NCBI RefSeq assembly: GCF_024971095.1
Contig: NZ_CP069717.1
Span: 1,488,001-1,552,000 of the forward strand
Direction of reading: 5' to 3'
DNA length: 64,000 bases
DNA from: Microbacterium neungamense
GTDB taxonomy: Bacteria > Actinomycetota > Actinomycetes > Actinomycetales > Microbacteriaceae
Positions 49,480 to 59,593 of the stretch are shown in pieces; position 1 is the stretch's first letter; the number at the start of each line of letters is the position of its first letter. The notes beneath the pieces were generated by a model. That model had not been told where the DNA came from, did not search any database, and saw only the letters and a program-made list of their open reading frames with translations. A program made the translations under genes and the position numbers.

Positions 49480-50334
49480 TCACTCCTGGAGCTGCGCGCG
49501 AGCCTGCTCCAGCTCGTGCCGGGCGTCCTCATGCGCCCGCGCGGCGGCGGCCAGCCGCTCCTCGAGCTCGCCGAGGCCGGTGCGCGCCTCGTCACGCGCC
49601 TCGCGCACCCGCGTCAGCTCGGCCTCCAGCCGCCGCTCCTGCTCGGCCAGCTCGTCGACGCGCGCGGTGGCGGCGCGCAGTTCAGCCGCGATCCGGCCGT
49701 GCTCCCGCTCGGTGCGCGCCGCGTCCGTCTCCGCCTGATGCAACCGCCGCTCCGCCTCCTTGCGGGCGCGGCGGGCACCCACCTCGTCCTCCGGCACCTC
49801 ACGGCGCTCCGGAGCCGACGGCAACGAGCCGGCCACGGCCTCGGGGAGGACGGCGGCGAGGTCGTCGGCGGGATCGAGAGGGCGCAGCAGGCGCCCGGAG
49901 GCGACGGCCGCGGCCGCGCGCACGTCGAACATCGCCGCGTTGAGGGTCTGCTCCACCGCCTCGGTCACGGCGGGGGTCAGCGTCTGCCCGCGCGCCTTCG
50001 CGAGATCCGCCGCCTGCGCGGTCAGTCCCCGGACGAGGGCACGACGCTGTCGGGTCAGGGCCGTCAGCGCGGCCGCGTCCAGATCGTCCTGCGCCTCGCG
50101 CAGAGCCTCCGCGAGGTCGAGCACCTCCTGCAGCTGCGCCGCGCGCTCCCGGGCGAACAGGTTCACCGCCCAGGCGGCGAGCACCGGCTTGCGCAGGCCC
50201 TTCACATCCTTCACCAGCTGCGGGTCGTCCAGCTCCTTCGCCTTCGCATTGCGGGCGGCGGTGAACTCGTCCGGCGGCAGAGCGAGCAGCTCGGCCGCGA
50301 TGTCGTCCAGGGCATCCTTCGGGGCTTCACCCAT
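49480..50334 (-). CDS. coiled-coil protein of unknown function
   Basis: 284 aa. The N-terminal helical domain has LRKPVLAAWAVNLFARERA, a motif I have seen in uncharacterised actinobacterial proteins, and the last ~110 residues are a long charged coiled coil (RRARKEAERRLHQAETDAAR; ELEERLAAAARAHEDARH). No signal peptide or membrane helix. ATG 50334 is chosen because a -10-like CACAAT lies 6 bases upstream. Function unknown. Confidence 0.75.
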   Translation of the reverse strand: MGEAPKDALDDIAAELLALPPDEFTAARNAKAKELDDPQLVKDVKGLRKPVLAAWAVNLFARERAAQLQEVLDLAEALREAQDDLDAAALTALTRQRRALVRGLTAQAADLAKARGQTLTPAVTEAVEQTLNAAMFDVRAAAAVASGRLLRPLDPADDLAAVLPEAVAGSLPSAPERREVPEDEVGARRARKEAERRLHQAETDAARTEREHGRIAAELRAATARVDELAEQERRLEAELTRVREARDEARTGLGELEERLAAAARAHEDARHELEQARAQLQE

Positions 50335-50340
50335 CGCCCC

Positions 50341-50346
50341 ATTGTG
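50341..50346 (-). promoter_or_regulatory. -10-like box of the coiled-coil gene
   Basis: CACAAT on the minus strand, 6 bases (GGGGCG), then the ATG at 50334. The match is weaker than the TANNNT boxes. Confidence 0.4.
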
Positions 50347-50488
50347 CCGCACTCGGGATGCGGAGGACGGACCGGCTGCGGGGGTACCGCCCACACGCCT
50401 CCTCTAGCGCCGCATCCACCCGTGGTCAAGGCGTTCCCTTGCTCCGCCGTGCCGCCTCTACCGTGAACGCACACGGAAGGAGCCGATC

Positions 50489-50836
50489 ATGTCGAACCCC
50501 ACCCCTCCCTACCTGCCCGTCCCCGGCCCGGACGATGACGGCCTGCCCGGCGACGGGCTGCCCGATGACGACATCGCCACACGCGAGGTCGACGGGGAGA
50601 CCGTCCTCGACCCCGACGCGAACGACGATCTCATCGACAGCGCGGCCGCGGACCGTGTCGCCGCCGGCGACGAGGACACGCCGCCGGAGTCGGTGGACGA
50701 CGTGCCCGCCGGCGGAGCCGGCGCCGACTCGGGCGCCGCGGATGCCGTACGAGTCGATCCCGACGACGAGGCGTCGATCCCGGACATCTCCGAGACGAAC
50801 GACACCCCGGGTGTCGGCACGCGCCGGGAGGAATGA
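50489..50836 (+). CDS. small acidic protein of unknown function
   Basis: 115 aa, extremely rich in Asp, Glu, Gly and Pro (GPDDDGLPGDGLPDDDIAT; DPDDEASIPDISETND), with one more regular stretch, TREVDGETVLDPDANDDLID. Probably unstructured. No signal, helix or known motif. GGAAGGAG 5-6 bases before the ATG supports translation. I know of similar short acidic proteins in Microbacteriaceae but not their role. Confidence 0.7.
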   Translation: MSNPTPPYLPVPGPDDDGLPGDGLPDDDIATREVDGETVLDPDANDDLIDSAAADRVAAGDEDTPPESVDDVPAGGAGADSGAADAVRVDPDDEASIPDISETNDTPGVGTRREE

Positions 50837-50933
50837 CCGCCGAAGCGGGGCACCACGACCGATGGCCGGCGGGAGCCGTCGCGGTCCGAAACCAGCCGTC
50901 TCGCAGCCGATGACGGCGTGGGTGGCGTGGCGC

Positions 50934-50939
50934 TAGCCT
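50934..50939 (+). promoter_or_regulatory. -10 box of leaderless membrane-protein operon
   Basis: TAGCCT, 6 bases (GAACGC), then the GTG at 50946. Confidence 0.6.
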
Positions 50940-50945
50940 GAACGC

Positions 50946-51734
50946 GTGCTGCGCATCGCGATCCTGGCCGTCCGGGTGTTGCTGTCCGCATGGCTCGTCC
51001 TGTGGGTGGCCGAAGGCCTCCTCGGCGTGGATCAGCGGAATTCGCTGCTGCCCTTCCGCGGTGACGATCCCACGATTCCGGCGGTGCTGATCGGCGTCGC
51101 CTGGGGTGTGCTGGGAACGTTCGGCTCGGCGTTCAGCGGCATCCGCAGGCGCCCGCCGCAGCCCGGTGACGAGGTGGCCATCGGGCGGATCGTGGAGGTG
51201 CAGCGCACCGGACTCCGCGTCAACGAGATCCCGCAGTACGACGTGTTCGTGCGCGTCTCCCCACCGCACGCGGGCGAGTTCGTCGCGCGCCTGCGCACGC
51301 TGGTGCGTCCGGAGGATCAGGCGATCCTCCGGATCGGGCGCAGCATCCCGGTCTCCTACGCCCCGGGCCGGCACGACGACGTCTCCCTCGCCGACACCGG
51401 CGACCCGGCCGTGCGCAAGGCGCTGCTGGACTGGCGGATCGCCAAGGGACTGATCGATCCGCGCCTGGTGCCCGCACGGACCACGGGCGTCACCGCTCCC
51501 GCCGACGTCGTGGCCGTGCGTCCCACGGGCCGGCGCCGGGAGGGGCAGAGCGAGCTGGCGCTCACGGTCCTGGTCAGCCCGGAGGGGCAGACCGCCTGGC
51601 AGGCGGAGACCACGGTGTTCGTCTATCCGGAGGCCGTCGGGCAGCTGCAGGTCGGCTCCCCCGTGTGGGCGATGTACCGGCCCGAGGACCCGCGCCGTGT
51701 GGCGGTCACGCTCCACAAGGAGGAGGCGGCCTGA
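50946..51734 (+). CDS. membrane protein of unknown function
   Basis: 262 aa. Two N-terminal hydrophobic segments (IAILAVRVLLSAWLVLWVAE; IPAVLIGVAWGVLGTFGSAF) are followed by a soluble beta-rich region with RIVEVQRTGLRVNEIPQYDV and SIPVSYAPGRHDDVSL, reminiscent of DUF3592-like domains. First gene of a pair with the next, separated by one base. No function assigned. Confidence 0.7.
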   Translation: MLRIAILAVRVLLSAWLVLWVAEGLLGVDQRNSLLPFRGDDPTIPAVLIGVAWGVLGTFGSAFSGIRRRPPQPGDEVAIGRIVEVQRTGLRVNEIPQYDVFVRVSPPHAGEFVARLRTLVRPEDQAILRIGRSIPVSYAPGRHDDVSLADTGDPAVRKALLDWRIAKGLIDPRLVPARTTGVTAPADVVAVRPTGRRREGQSELALTVLVSPEGQTAWQAETTVFVYPEAVGQLQVGSPVWAMYRPEDPRRVAVTLHKEEAA

Positions 51735-51735
51735 C

Positions 51736-52266
51736 ATGCTCGACACGATCTTCTGGCTGCTGAACTTCCCGGCAGCGAACGGCTACGCCATGGTCTTCCT
51801 CGCCGCCTTCGGCGCCACCGGCGTCGGCATGCGCGCGCTCCGCGGACCGTCGGTGACCGCCGCCGGCCGGCTGCGTGCCGTGCGCGAGCGCGAGGGGCTG
51901 CTCCCGGCGGACGCTCCGACGACGACCTCCTCCGCCGCGGCACACCTGCAGCGGGTGGCCTTCCGCGTCCTCTTCCTCGTCCTGCTCGGCGGGGGCCTCA
52001 TCGGGTTGCTGTCGCTTGTCGGCGTGCCGGTCACGCGCGCGTACATCCACGCCAACGGCGTCGAGGCGCAGGGCACGGTCGACGGGAACTGGGTGCGCTT
52101 CACGACCGCGGACGGCACCGCCTACACGCTGCCCAACGACGTCTTCACGCCGTCGGTCCACCCCGACCGGCACGCCTCGGTCGGCGCCGGCGGGACCGTC
52201 ACGGTGCGGTATCTGCCGGGGCATCCGCAGGCGTACGTGATCGACAGCGGCTCCGTCGCCGAGTGA
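51736..52266 (+). CDS. DUF3592-like membrane protein
   Basis: 176 aa. Two transmembrane helices (GYAMVFLAAFGATGVGM and VLFLVLLGGGLIGLLSLVGV) are followed by a small beta domain: EAQGTVDGNWVRFTTADGTA and TVTVRYLPGHPQAYVIDSGS, the V.Y.p..P..a pattern typical of DUF3592-type proteins. AGGAGG lies 9 bases before the ATG, inside the end of the preceding gene. The two proteins probably work together in the membrane. Confidence 0.72.
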   Translation: MLDTIFWLLNFPAANGYAMVFLAAFGATGVGMRALRGPSVTAAGRLRAVREREGLLPADAPTTTSSAAAHLQRVAFRVLFLVLLGGGLIGLLSLVGVPVTRAYIHANGVEAQGTVDGNWVRFTTADGTAYTLPNDVFTPSVHPDRHASVGAGGTVTVRYLPGHPQAYVIDSGSVAE

Positions 52267-52339
52267 GCGGCGACGCCTGACGGGGTGCTGTCAGGACGGA
52301 TGCCGTGAGGACGCGCGCCGGGCCGGCACGCGCCGGGCG

Positions 52340-52711
52340 TCAGACTCCCGGCTGGGACAGCTCGATCGGGATGACCGGGCAGTCCTTCCACAGCCGCTCG
52401 AGGCCGTAGTACACGCGCTCCTCGGCGTGGAACACGTGCACGATGAGATCGCCGAAGTCCAGGAGCACCCAGCGCGCCTCGGCGCGTCCCTCGCGGCGGA
52501 CGCGCTTGTGGCCCGCCTCGATGAGCTTGTCCTCGACCTCGTCGGCGATCGCGGCGACGTTGCGCTCGCTCGTGCCGGTGACGAGCAGGAAGATGTCGAC
52601 GAGCGGGAGCGGCTCCGACACGTTGAGCGCGACGAGATCCTCACCGCCCTTGGACGCGGCGGCGTCGGCCGCGATCTGGAGCATGTGGGCGGCGGATTCA
52701 GGTGATTGCAT
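52340..52711 (-). CDS. rsfS: ribosomal silencing factor RsfS
   Basis: 123 aa. It binds L14 (uL14) and blocks 30S-50S joining under starvation. Family motifs: GTSERNVAAIADEVEDKL, RRE..AEARWVLLDFGDLIV, HVFHAEERVYYGLERLW. The ATG shares a base with the upstream gene stop (TGATG). Part of the conserved nadD-rsfS cluster. Confidence 0.96.
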   Translation of the reverse strand: MQSPESAAHMLQIAADAAASKGGEDLVALNVSEPLPLVDIFLLVTGTSERNVAAIADEVEDKLIEAGHKRVRREGRAEARWVLLDFGDLIVHVFHAEERVYYGLERLWKDCPVIPIELSQPGV

Positions 52712-53871
52712 CAGAAGACGTTCGTGGTGAAGGCGACGATCAGGGCGGCGGCCAGCGCGAGCGCGAGGCCGCCGGCGACGATCGCCAGGGTGAGCATGAG
52801 CTTGTTGCCGGTCTCCGGGGCCGGCGGCCGGATGACCTCGCCGGCGGGTCGGGAGGTGCTGACGGCCGAGCTGGCGGCGATCGGCGTGGGCGAGGAGGTC
52901 GGCGGCAGCTCGCCGTCGATGAGCACCGCGTCGACGTCCTTGCCGTCGGCGACGCCGTCGGCGTGTCCCTGCGAGCCGAGGCCGTTCGGCAGCTCGTAGG
53001 TGCCGGTGATGAGGACCTCGCCGGTCGCGGCGATCGGACCGGACAGCGACGCCTCGGTCGGCGCCTGGGTGAAGATCAGCGCGTTCGGCGCGGAGTGCTG
53101 GGACCCGGCCGAGTCGCTGTCGATGAGCTCGTCGAACGCGCCGGGCACCTCCGAGCTCTTCGCCTCGATCAGGCCCTGGCCGAACCGGGGGTTCACGGTC
53201 GCCCGCGGCTGCTGTGCGTTCTCGGAGGGCTCGGCCGCCCCGGCCAGGGGCACGGCGTCGATCGGAGCGGGGGCGGCGTCGACGGGTGCGGGAGTGTCGG
53301 ACGGCGCCGTGTCCTCCGTGCCGGCGGCACCCGCCTCAGCGGGAGCGCCGGAGACCGGCACGTCCTCGACCGGCACGACCTCAGCCGGTCGTTCGTCGAC
53401 GGGGGCGAGGGCGGATGCCGGGGTCGGCACCTCCTCGACGAGAACCTCGGGCTGTGCGGAGTCAGGCGCGGGCGTCTGCGCGGAAGCCTGCTCCGCAGCA
53501 TCTGCGGCTCCGGCATCCGCGGGTTCCGCATCCTCGGGCCTCGCGTTCGCGGGCTGCGACGCCTCCTCCGCGGGCCGGGCATCCGGAGCCGGCGCGTCGA
53601 TCGTGGCGACGACCGGGAAGGAGGCCGTGCGGATGCGCTCCTGGGCGCGCGCCTGCTTGCGCGTCAGCGGGGTCGCGCGGAGGTCGACGTCCTTCTCCTC
53701 GGGCGCGGGAGCGACCGGTGCGGGCTCGGCCGGCCGCGGCAGCACGGGGGTCGGCGGCGGGGGCGCGGCCCCCTCCTGCTCCGTGACGACCGGCGTCGAA
53801 CCGGTCAGGCGGAGCTCACGCAGCTGCTTGCGCGTCAGCGGCGTCCTTCCGTTCTGATCCGATGTGCTCAT
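52711..53871 (-). CDS. tail-anchored acidic Pro/Ala-rich protein
   Basis: 386 aa between nadD and rsfS. Two copies of an LTRKQ motif ([17 protein letters not shown] near residue 12; [20 protein letters not shown] near residue 68) are followed by about 170 residues of Pro/Ala/Glu-rich disordered sequence, a short ordered region ([13 protein letters not shown]), and one C-terminal transmembrane helix ([20 protein letters not shown]). There is no signal peptide, so the long part should be cytosolic. ATG 53871 overlaps the nadD stop (ATGA). Function unknown; conserved placement suggests a Microbacteriaceae family. Confidence 0.75.
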   Translation of the reverse strand: MSTSDQNGRTPLTRKQLRELRLTGSTPVVTEQEGAAPPPPTPVLPRPAEPAPVAPAPEEKDVDLRATPLTRKQARAQERIRTASFPVVATIDAPAPDARPAEEASQPANARPEDAEPADAGAADAAEQASAQTPAPDSAQPEVLVEEVPTPASALAPVDERPAEVVPVEDVPVSGAPAEAGAAGTEDTAPSDTPAPVDAAPAPIDAVPLAGAAEPSENAQQPRATVNPRFGQGLIEAKSSEVPGAFDELIDSDSAGSQHSAPNALIFTQAPTEASLSGPIAATGEVLITGTYELPNGLGSQGHADGVADGKDVDAVLIDGELPPTSSPTPIAASSAVSTSRPAGEVIRPPAPETGNKLMLTLAIVAGGLALALAAALIVAFTTNVF

Positions 53872-54470
53872 GCCTTGCTCCGATACAGATGATGCTTCGC
53901 GATGTACTGGACGACCCCGTCGGGAACCAGATACCACACGGGTTCCCCGTCACGCACGCGTTCGCGGCAGTCGGTCGACGAGATCGCGAGGGCCGGGACC
54001 TCGAGCTGGCTGACGTCGTCGGTGGGCAGTCCCTCCGTGCTCAGCACGTGTCCCGGTCGGGAGACGGCGACGAAGTGGGCCAGGTCCCATAACTCATCAT
54101 GGTCCCTCCAACTGAGAATCTGCGCCACGGCATCCGCACCCGTGATGAAGAAGAACTCGGCGTCCGGCCGCTCACGCCGCAGGTCGCGCAGCGTGTCGAT
54201 GGTGTACGTGGGCCCTTCACGGTCGATGTCCACGCGGCTGACCGTGAAATCGGGGTTGGATGCCGTGGCGATCACCGTCATCAGGTAGCGGTGCTCGCTG
54301 GGGGTCACGTGCTCCTTGTGCCACGGCTGCCCGGTCGGCACGAAGATGACCTCGTCGAGGTCGAAGGAGTGCGCCACCTCGCTCGCCGCCACCAGGTGCC
54401 CATGATGGATGGGGTCGAACGTGCCACCCATCACGCCGATGCGCGGAGCCCGAGTGGTCGAGGAGAGCAT
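53868..54470 (-). CDS. nadD: nicotinate-nucleotide adenylyltransferase
   Basis: 200 aa. It makes deamido-NAD from nicotinate mononucleotide and ATP. The nucleotidyltransferase HxGH motif lies in [19 protein letters not shown] and the C-terminal [13 protein letters not shown] motif (ISSTxxR) closes the ATP site. Start ATG 54470. The gene is coupled by ATGA overlap to the tail-anchored protein gene downstream. Confidence 0.96.
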   Translation of the reverse strand: MLSSTTRAPRIGVMGGTFDPIHHGHLVAASEVAHSFDLDEVIFVPTGQPWHKEHVTPSEHRYLMTVIATASNPDFTVSRVDIDREGPTYTIDTLRDLRRERPDAEFFFITGADAVAQILSWRDHDELWDLAHFVAVSRPGHVLSTEGLPTDDVSQLEVPALAISSTDCRERVRDGEPVWYLVPDGVVQYIAKHHLYRSKA

Positions 54471-54476
54471 ACGGTC

Positions 54477-54701
54477 CTAGTGGCCGTGTCCCGATCCGTG
54501 ACCGTCCTTGCCGTGCTTCTCCGCCCATGCCTCGGCCTTGGCCGAGTGCCGGTTCGCGACGTTCTTGTAGGACAGCGTCACGAGCGCGAGCAGCAGGAAC
54601 ACCACCGCGGCGATGATCCCGTAGATCACCGTGTCGGCCGCCACGTTGCCGTGGTGCTCCGTCTCTGCGGCTGCCATCGCAATCTGCGCGACGAGGTTCA
54701 T
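54477..54701 (-). CDS. small single-pass membrane protein with His-rich tail
   Basis: 74 aa. One transmembrane helix (VIYGIIAAVVFLLLALVTLS) and a charged C-terminus ending GKDGHGSGHGH, plus a His pair (TEHHGN) before the helix. The His-rich ends could bind metal, but that is only a suggestion. It lies between proA and nadD, 6 bp before nadD. Unknown function; probably conserved in the family because of its fixed position in this operon. Confidence 0.72.
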   Translation of the reverse strand: MNLVAQIAMAAAETEHHGNVAADTVIYGIIAAVVFLLLALVTLSYKNVANRHSAKAEAWAEKHGKDGHGSGHGH

Positions 54702-54749
54702 CCTGTCTCCGTTCCTGACCGGCGGGAAAACGCCTCTCCAGTCTAGTCC

Positions 54750-56027
54750 TCAGCCGCGCGTCTGCCCGGAACCGCGCGCCAGCCACTTGGTGCTGGTCAG
54801 CTCGGCGAGCCCCATCGGCCCGCGGGTGTGCAGCTTCTGCGTGGAGATGCCCACCTCGGCGCCGAAGCCGAACTCCCCGCCGTCGGTGAAGCGGGTGGAC
54901 GCGTTCGCCATCACCACGGCCGAGTCGACCTCGGCGAGGAAGCGCTCGGCGTTGCGCGCGTCGGTCGTGATGATCGACTCGGTGTGGCCGGTGCTGTAGC
55001 GGCGGATGTGCTCCAGGGCGTCGTCGAGCGTGTCCACGACCTTCATCGCGATGTCGAGGCTGAGGTACTCCGCCGCCCAGTCCTCCTCGGTCGCGGGCAC
55101 CACGTTGCTGACCAGGCCCGCGACCATGTCGTCGCCGTGGATCGTGACGCCCTCGCTCTGCAGCGCGCTGGCCACGACCGGCACCAGCTGAGGTGCCGCC
55201 TGTCGCAGCACCAGCACGGTCTCCACGGCGTTGCACACGCTCGGGCGCTGCACCTTGGCGTTCACGACGATGTCGCGCGCCCAGTCGATCGGCGCGGACT
55301 CGTCGAGCACGATGTGCACCACACCGGCGCCGGTCTCGATCACCGGCACGGTGGATTCCGTCACGACCGTCTCGATCAGGGCGGCGCTGCCGCGGGGCAC
55401 GAGCACGTCCACGAACCCGCGACCGTGCATGAGCGCCTTGGCACCGTCGCGGCCGAAGTCGTCGACCGTCTGGATGGCCTCGGGAGTGACGCCGGCGGAT
55501 GCCAGGGCGGCGCGCATGACCTCGACCAGCACGGTGTTGGAGCGCAGGGCCGCACTGCCGCCCCGCAGCACGACCGCGTTGCCGGCGCGCAGCGCGAGCG
55601 CGGCGATGTCGACGGTCACGTTCGGGCGCGCCTCGTAGATGGCGCCGACCACGCCGAAGGGCACCCGCACCTGTTCCAGGGCGACGCCGTTCGGCATCCG
55701 GTGCCCGCCGACGACCTGGCCGATCGGGTCCGGCAGCGCGGCCACGTCGCGGACCGCGGACGCGAGAGCCGCCACGCGCTTCTCGTCGAGCCGCAGCCGG
55801 TCGATCAGGGCGTCGCCGATGCCGTCCCGGCGTCCGCGTTCGACGTCCTCCTCGTTCGCCGCGATGATGCGCGCGGCCTCCGTCTCGATCCCGGCCGCGA
55901 TGGCCTCGAGGGCCGCTGCCTTCTCCCCGCTGGTGAGACGGGCGACCAGCCGGGAAGCGTCCTTCGCCTTGACGAGGCGGTCCTGGGCGGTGTCGGTCGC
56001 GACGGCGTCGGGGACGGTGGTGGTCAT
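54750..56027 (-). CDS. proA: gamma-glutamyl phosphate reductase
   Basis: 425 aa aldehyde-dehydrogenase-fold enzyme that reduces gamma-glutamyl phosphate to glutamate semialdehyde for proline. The cofactor region is VPFGVVGAIYEARPNVT, and the catalytic Cys lies in QRPSVCNAVETVL. ATG 56027 has its own leaderless promoter although proB lies just upstream, so proA can be expressed independently. Confidence 0.97.
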   Translation of the reverse strand: MTTTVPDAVATDTAQDRLVKAKDASRLVARLTSGEKAAALEAIAAGIETEAARIIAANEEDVERGRRDGIGDALIDRLRLDEKRVAALASAVRDVAALPDPIGQVVGGHRMPNGVALEQVRVPFGVVGAIYEARPNVTVDIAALALRAGNAVVLRGGSAALRSNTVLVEVMRAALASAGVTPEAIQTVDDFGRDGAKALMHGRGFVDVLVPRGSAALIETVVTESTVPVIETGAGVVHIVLDESAPIDWARDIVVNAKVQRPSVCNAVETVLVLRQAAPQLVPVVASALQSEGVTIHGDDMVAGLVSNVVPATEEDWAAEYLSLDIAMKVVDTLDDALEHIRRYSTGHTESIITTDARNAERFLAEVDSAVVMANASTRFTDGGEFGFGAEVGISTQKLHTRGPMGLAELTSTKWLARGSGQTRG

Positions 56028-56033
56028 CCGCTC

Positions 56034-56039
56034 AGTCTA
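56034..56039 (-). promoter_or_regulatory. -10 box of leaderless proA mRNA
   Basis: TAGACT on the minus strand, 6 bases (GAGCGG), then the ATG at 56027. Confidence 0.6.
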
Positions 56040-56077
56040 GCCACGCCGCTCGCGGTGAAGCCGCGGGATGACGCGGC

Positions 56078-58467
<2,390 letters not shown>

Positions 58468-58725
58468 TTACTGAGCGGCAGCGACGATGTTGACGACCTT
58501 GCGGCCGCCCTTCGTGCCGAACTCGACGGCGCCCGACGCGAGCGCGAAGAGCGTGTCGTCGCCACCACGGCCGACGTTCACGCCGGGGTGGAAGTGCGTG
58601 CCGCGCTGACGGACGAGGATCTCGCCGGCGTTGACGGTCTGGCCGCCGAAGCGCTTCACGCCGAGTCGCTGTGCGTTGGAGTCACGACCGTTGCGGGTCG
58701 AGCTCGCACCCTTCTTGTGTGCCAT
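58468..58725 (-). CDS. rpmA: 50S ribosomal protein L27
   Basis: 85 aa: [20 protein letters not shown] at the N-terminus, then [20 protein letters not shown]. It lies near the peptidyl transferase centre. The N-terminus starts directly with the mature AHKKG, so no leader-peptide cleavage of the Firmicutes type is needed. 19 bp downstream of rplU. Confidence 0.98.
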   Translation of the reverse strand: MAHKKGASSTRNGRDSNAQRLGVKRFGGQTVNAGEILVRQRGTHFHPGVNVGRGGDDTLFALASGAVEFGTKGGRKVVNIVAAAQ

Positions 58726-58744
58726 TGTTCAGCCTCTTCCGTGC

Positions 58745-59053
58745 TTACTTGATGCCGGTGATCTTGACGCGCGTGAGCTCCTGGCGGTGGCCCTGACGCT
58801 TCTTGTAGCCGGTCTTGTTCTTGTACTTCTGGATGACGATCTTCGGGCCGCGGAGGTCACCGATAACCTCGGCGGTGACCTTGACCTTCGCCAGCTTCTC
58901 GGCGTCGGTGGTCACCGTGGCGCCGTCGACGAGCAGCACTGCGGGCAGCTCGATCTTCTCGCCCTGAGCAGCCTGAACACGGTCGAGCTGAACGATCGTG
59001 CCGACCTCGACCTTCTCCTGCCGGCCACCGGCGCGCACTACTGCGTAAACCAC
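58745..59053 (-). CDS. rplU: 50S ribosomal protein L21
   Basis: 102 aa: [20 protein letters not shown] at the start and [20 protein letters not shown] near the end, the standard L21 sequence. GTG 59053 is chosen because it gives the family N-terminus; AGG lies 7 bases upstream. The open frame extends to 59521 without meaning. First gene of rplU-rpmA-obgE-proB. Confidence 0.97.
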   Translation of the reverse strand: MVYAVVRAGGRQEKVEVGTIVQLDRVQAAQGEKIELPAVLLVDGATVTTDAEKLAKVKVTAEVIGDLRGPKIVIQKYKNKTGYKKRQGHRQELTRVKITGIK

Positions 59054-59255
59054 TTCATACCTGTTTCGTTGGGGAGCACGGGGCTCCGGGAATCTCACGG
59101 GAAGACTGTTTGCTTGCGTTCGTCGCGCGGGCGACGGGTGCGGATGCAAGGCTTGTCCTCGCCGTCCGCCGGGGACGACAGGGTTCGCGCACCAAAGGAC
59201 AACTTTACCGGATGCCGCCCGATGCCGCAAAGCGACACGGCCCCGGCCTCCTCGC

Positions 59256-59290
59256 CCCGGTCGGTGAGCGAGCGAAGCGAGACGAAACGC
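59256..59290. repeat. dispersed repeat family 2, short copy
   Basis: CCCGGTCGGTGAGCGAGCGA through AGCGAGACGAAACGC, the family with almost no inner palindrome, in the divergent region between rplU and the DUF4031 gene. Confidence 0.8.
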
Positions 59291-59314
59291 ACCGCCTCCC
59301 CTGAGCATCCGTCC

Positions 59315-59320
59315 TAGGAT
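59315..59320 (+). promoter_or_regulatory. -10 box of leaderless DUF4031 mRNA
   Basis: TAGGAT, 6 bases (CGCGAC), then the ATG at 59327. Confidence 0.6.
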
Positions 59321-59326
59321 CGCGAC

Positions 59327-59593
59327 ATGACCGTTCTCGTCGACGATCCCCTCTGGCCGGCGCACGGCCGCCTCTGGGCGCATCTCATCAGCGACGAGAG
59401 CCTCGACGAGCTGCACGCCTTCGCCGCGGCGCAGGACGTGCCCGCGCGGGCCTTCGACCGCGACCACTACGACGTCCCCGCGGACATGCTGCCGCGACTC
59501 CTCGCCGCCGGCGCGGAGCACGTCGGCGGCAAGGAGCTCGTCAGGAGGCTGATCGCGTCAGGGCTGCGGGTCCCCGCCCGCGACCGGCGCTGA
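59327..59593 (+). CDS. DUF4031 family protein
   Basis: 88 aa. The family pattern is clear: [40 protein letters not shown] and [20 protein letters not shown]. Small, cytosolic, acidic. Function unknown. Its 3' end overlaps the convergent RNase E/G gene by 36 bp. Confidence 0.85.
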   Translation: MTVLVDDPLWPAHGRLWAHLISDESLDELHAFAAAQDVPARAFDRDHYDVPADMLPRLLAAGAEHVGGKELVRRLIASGLRVPARDRR

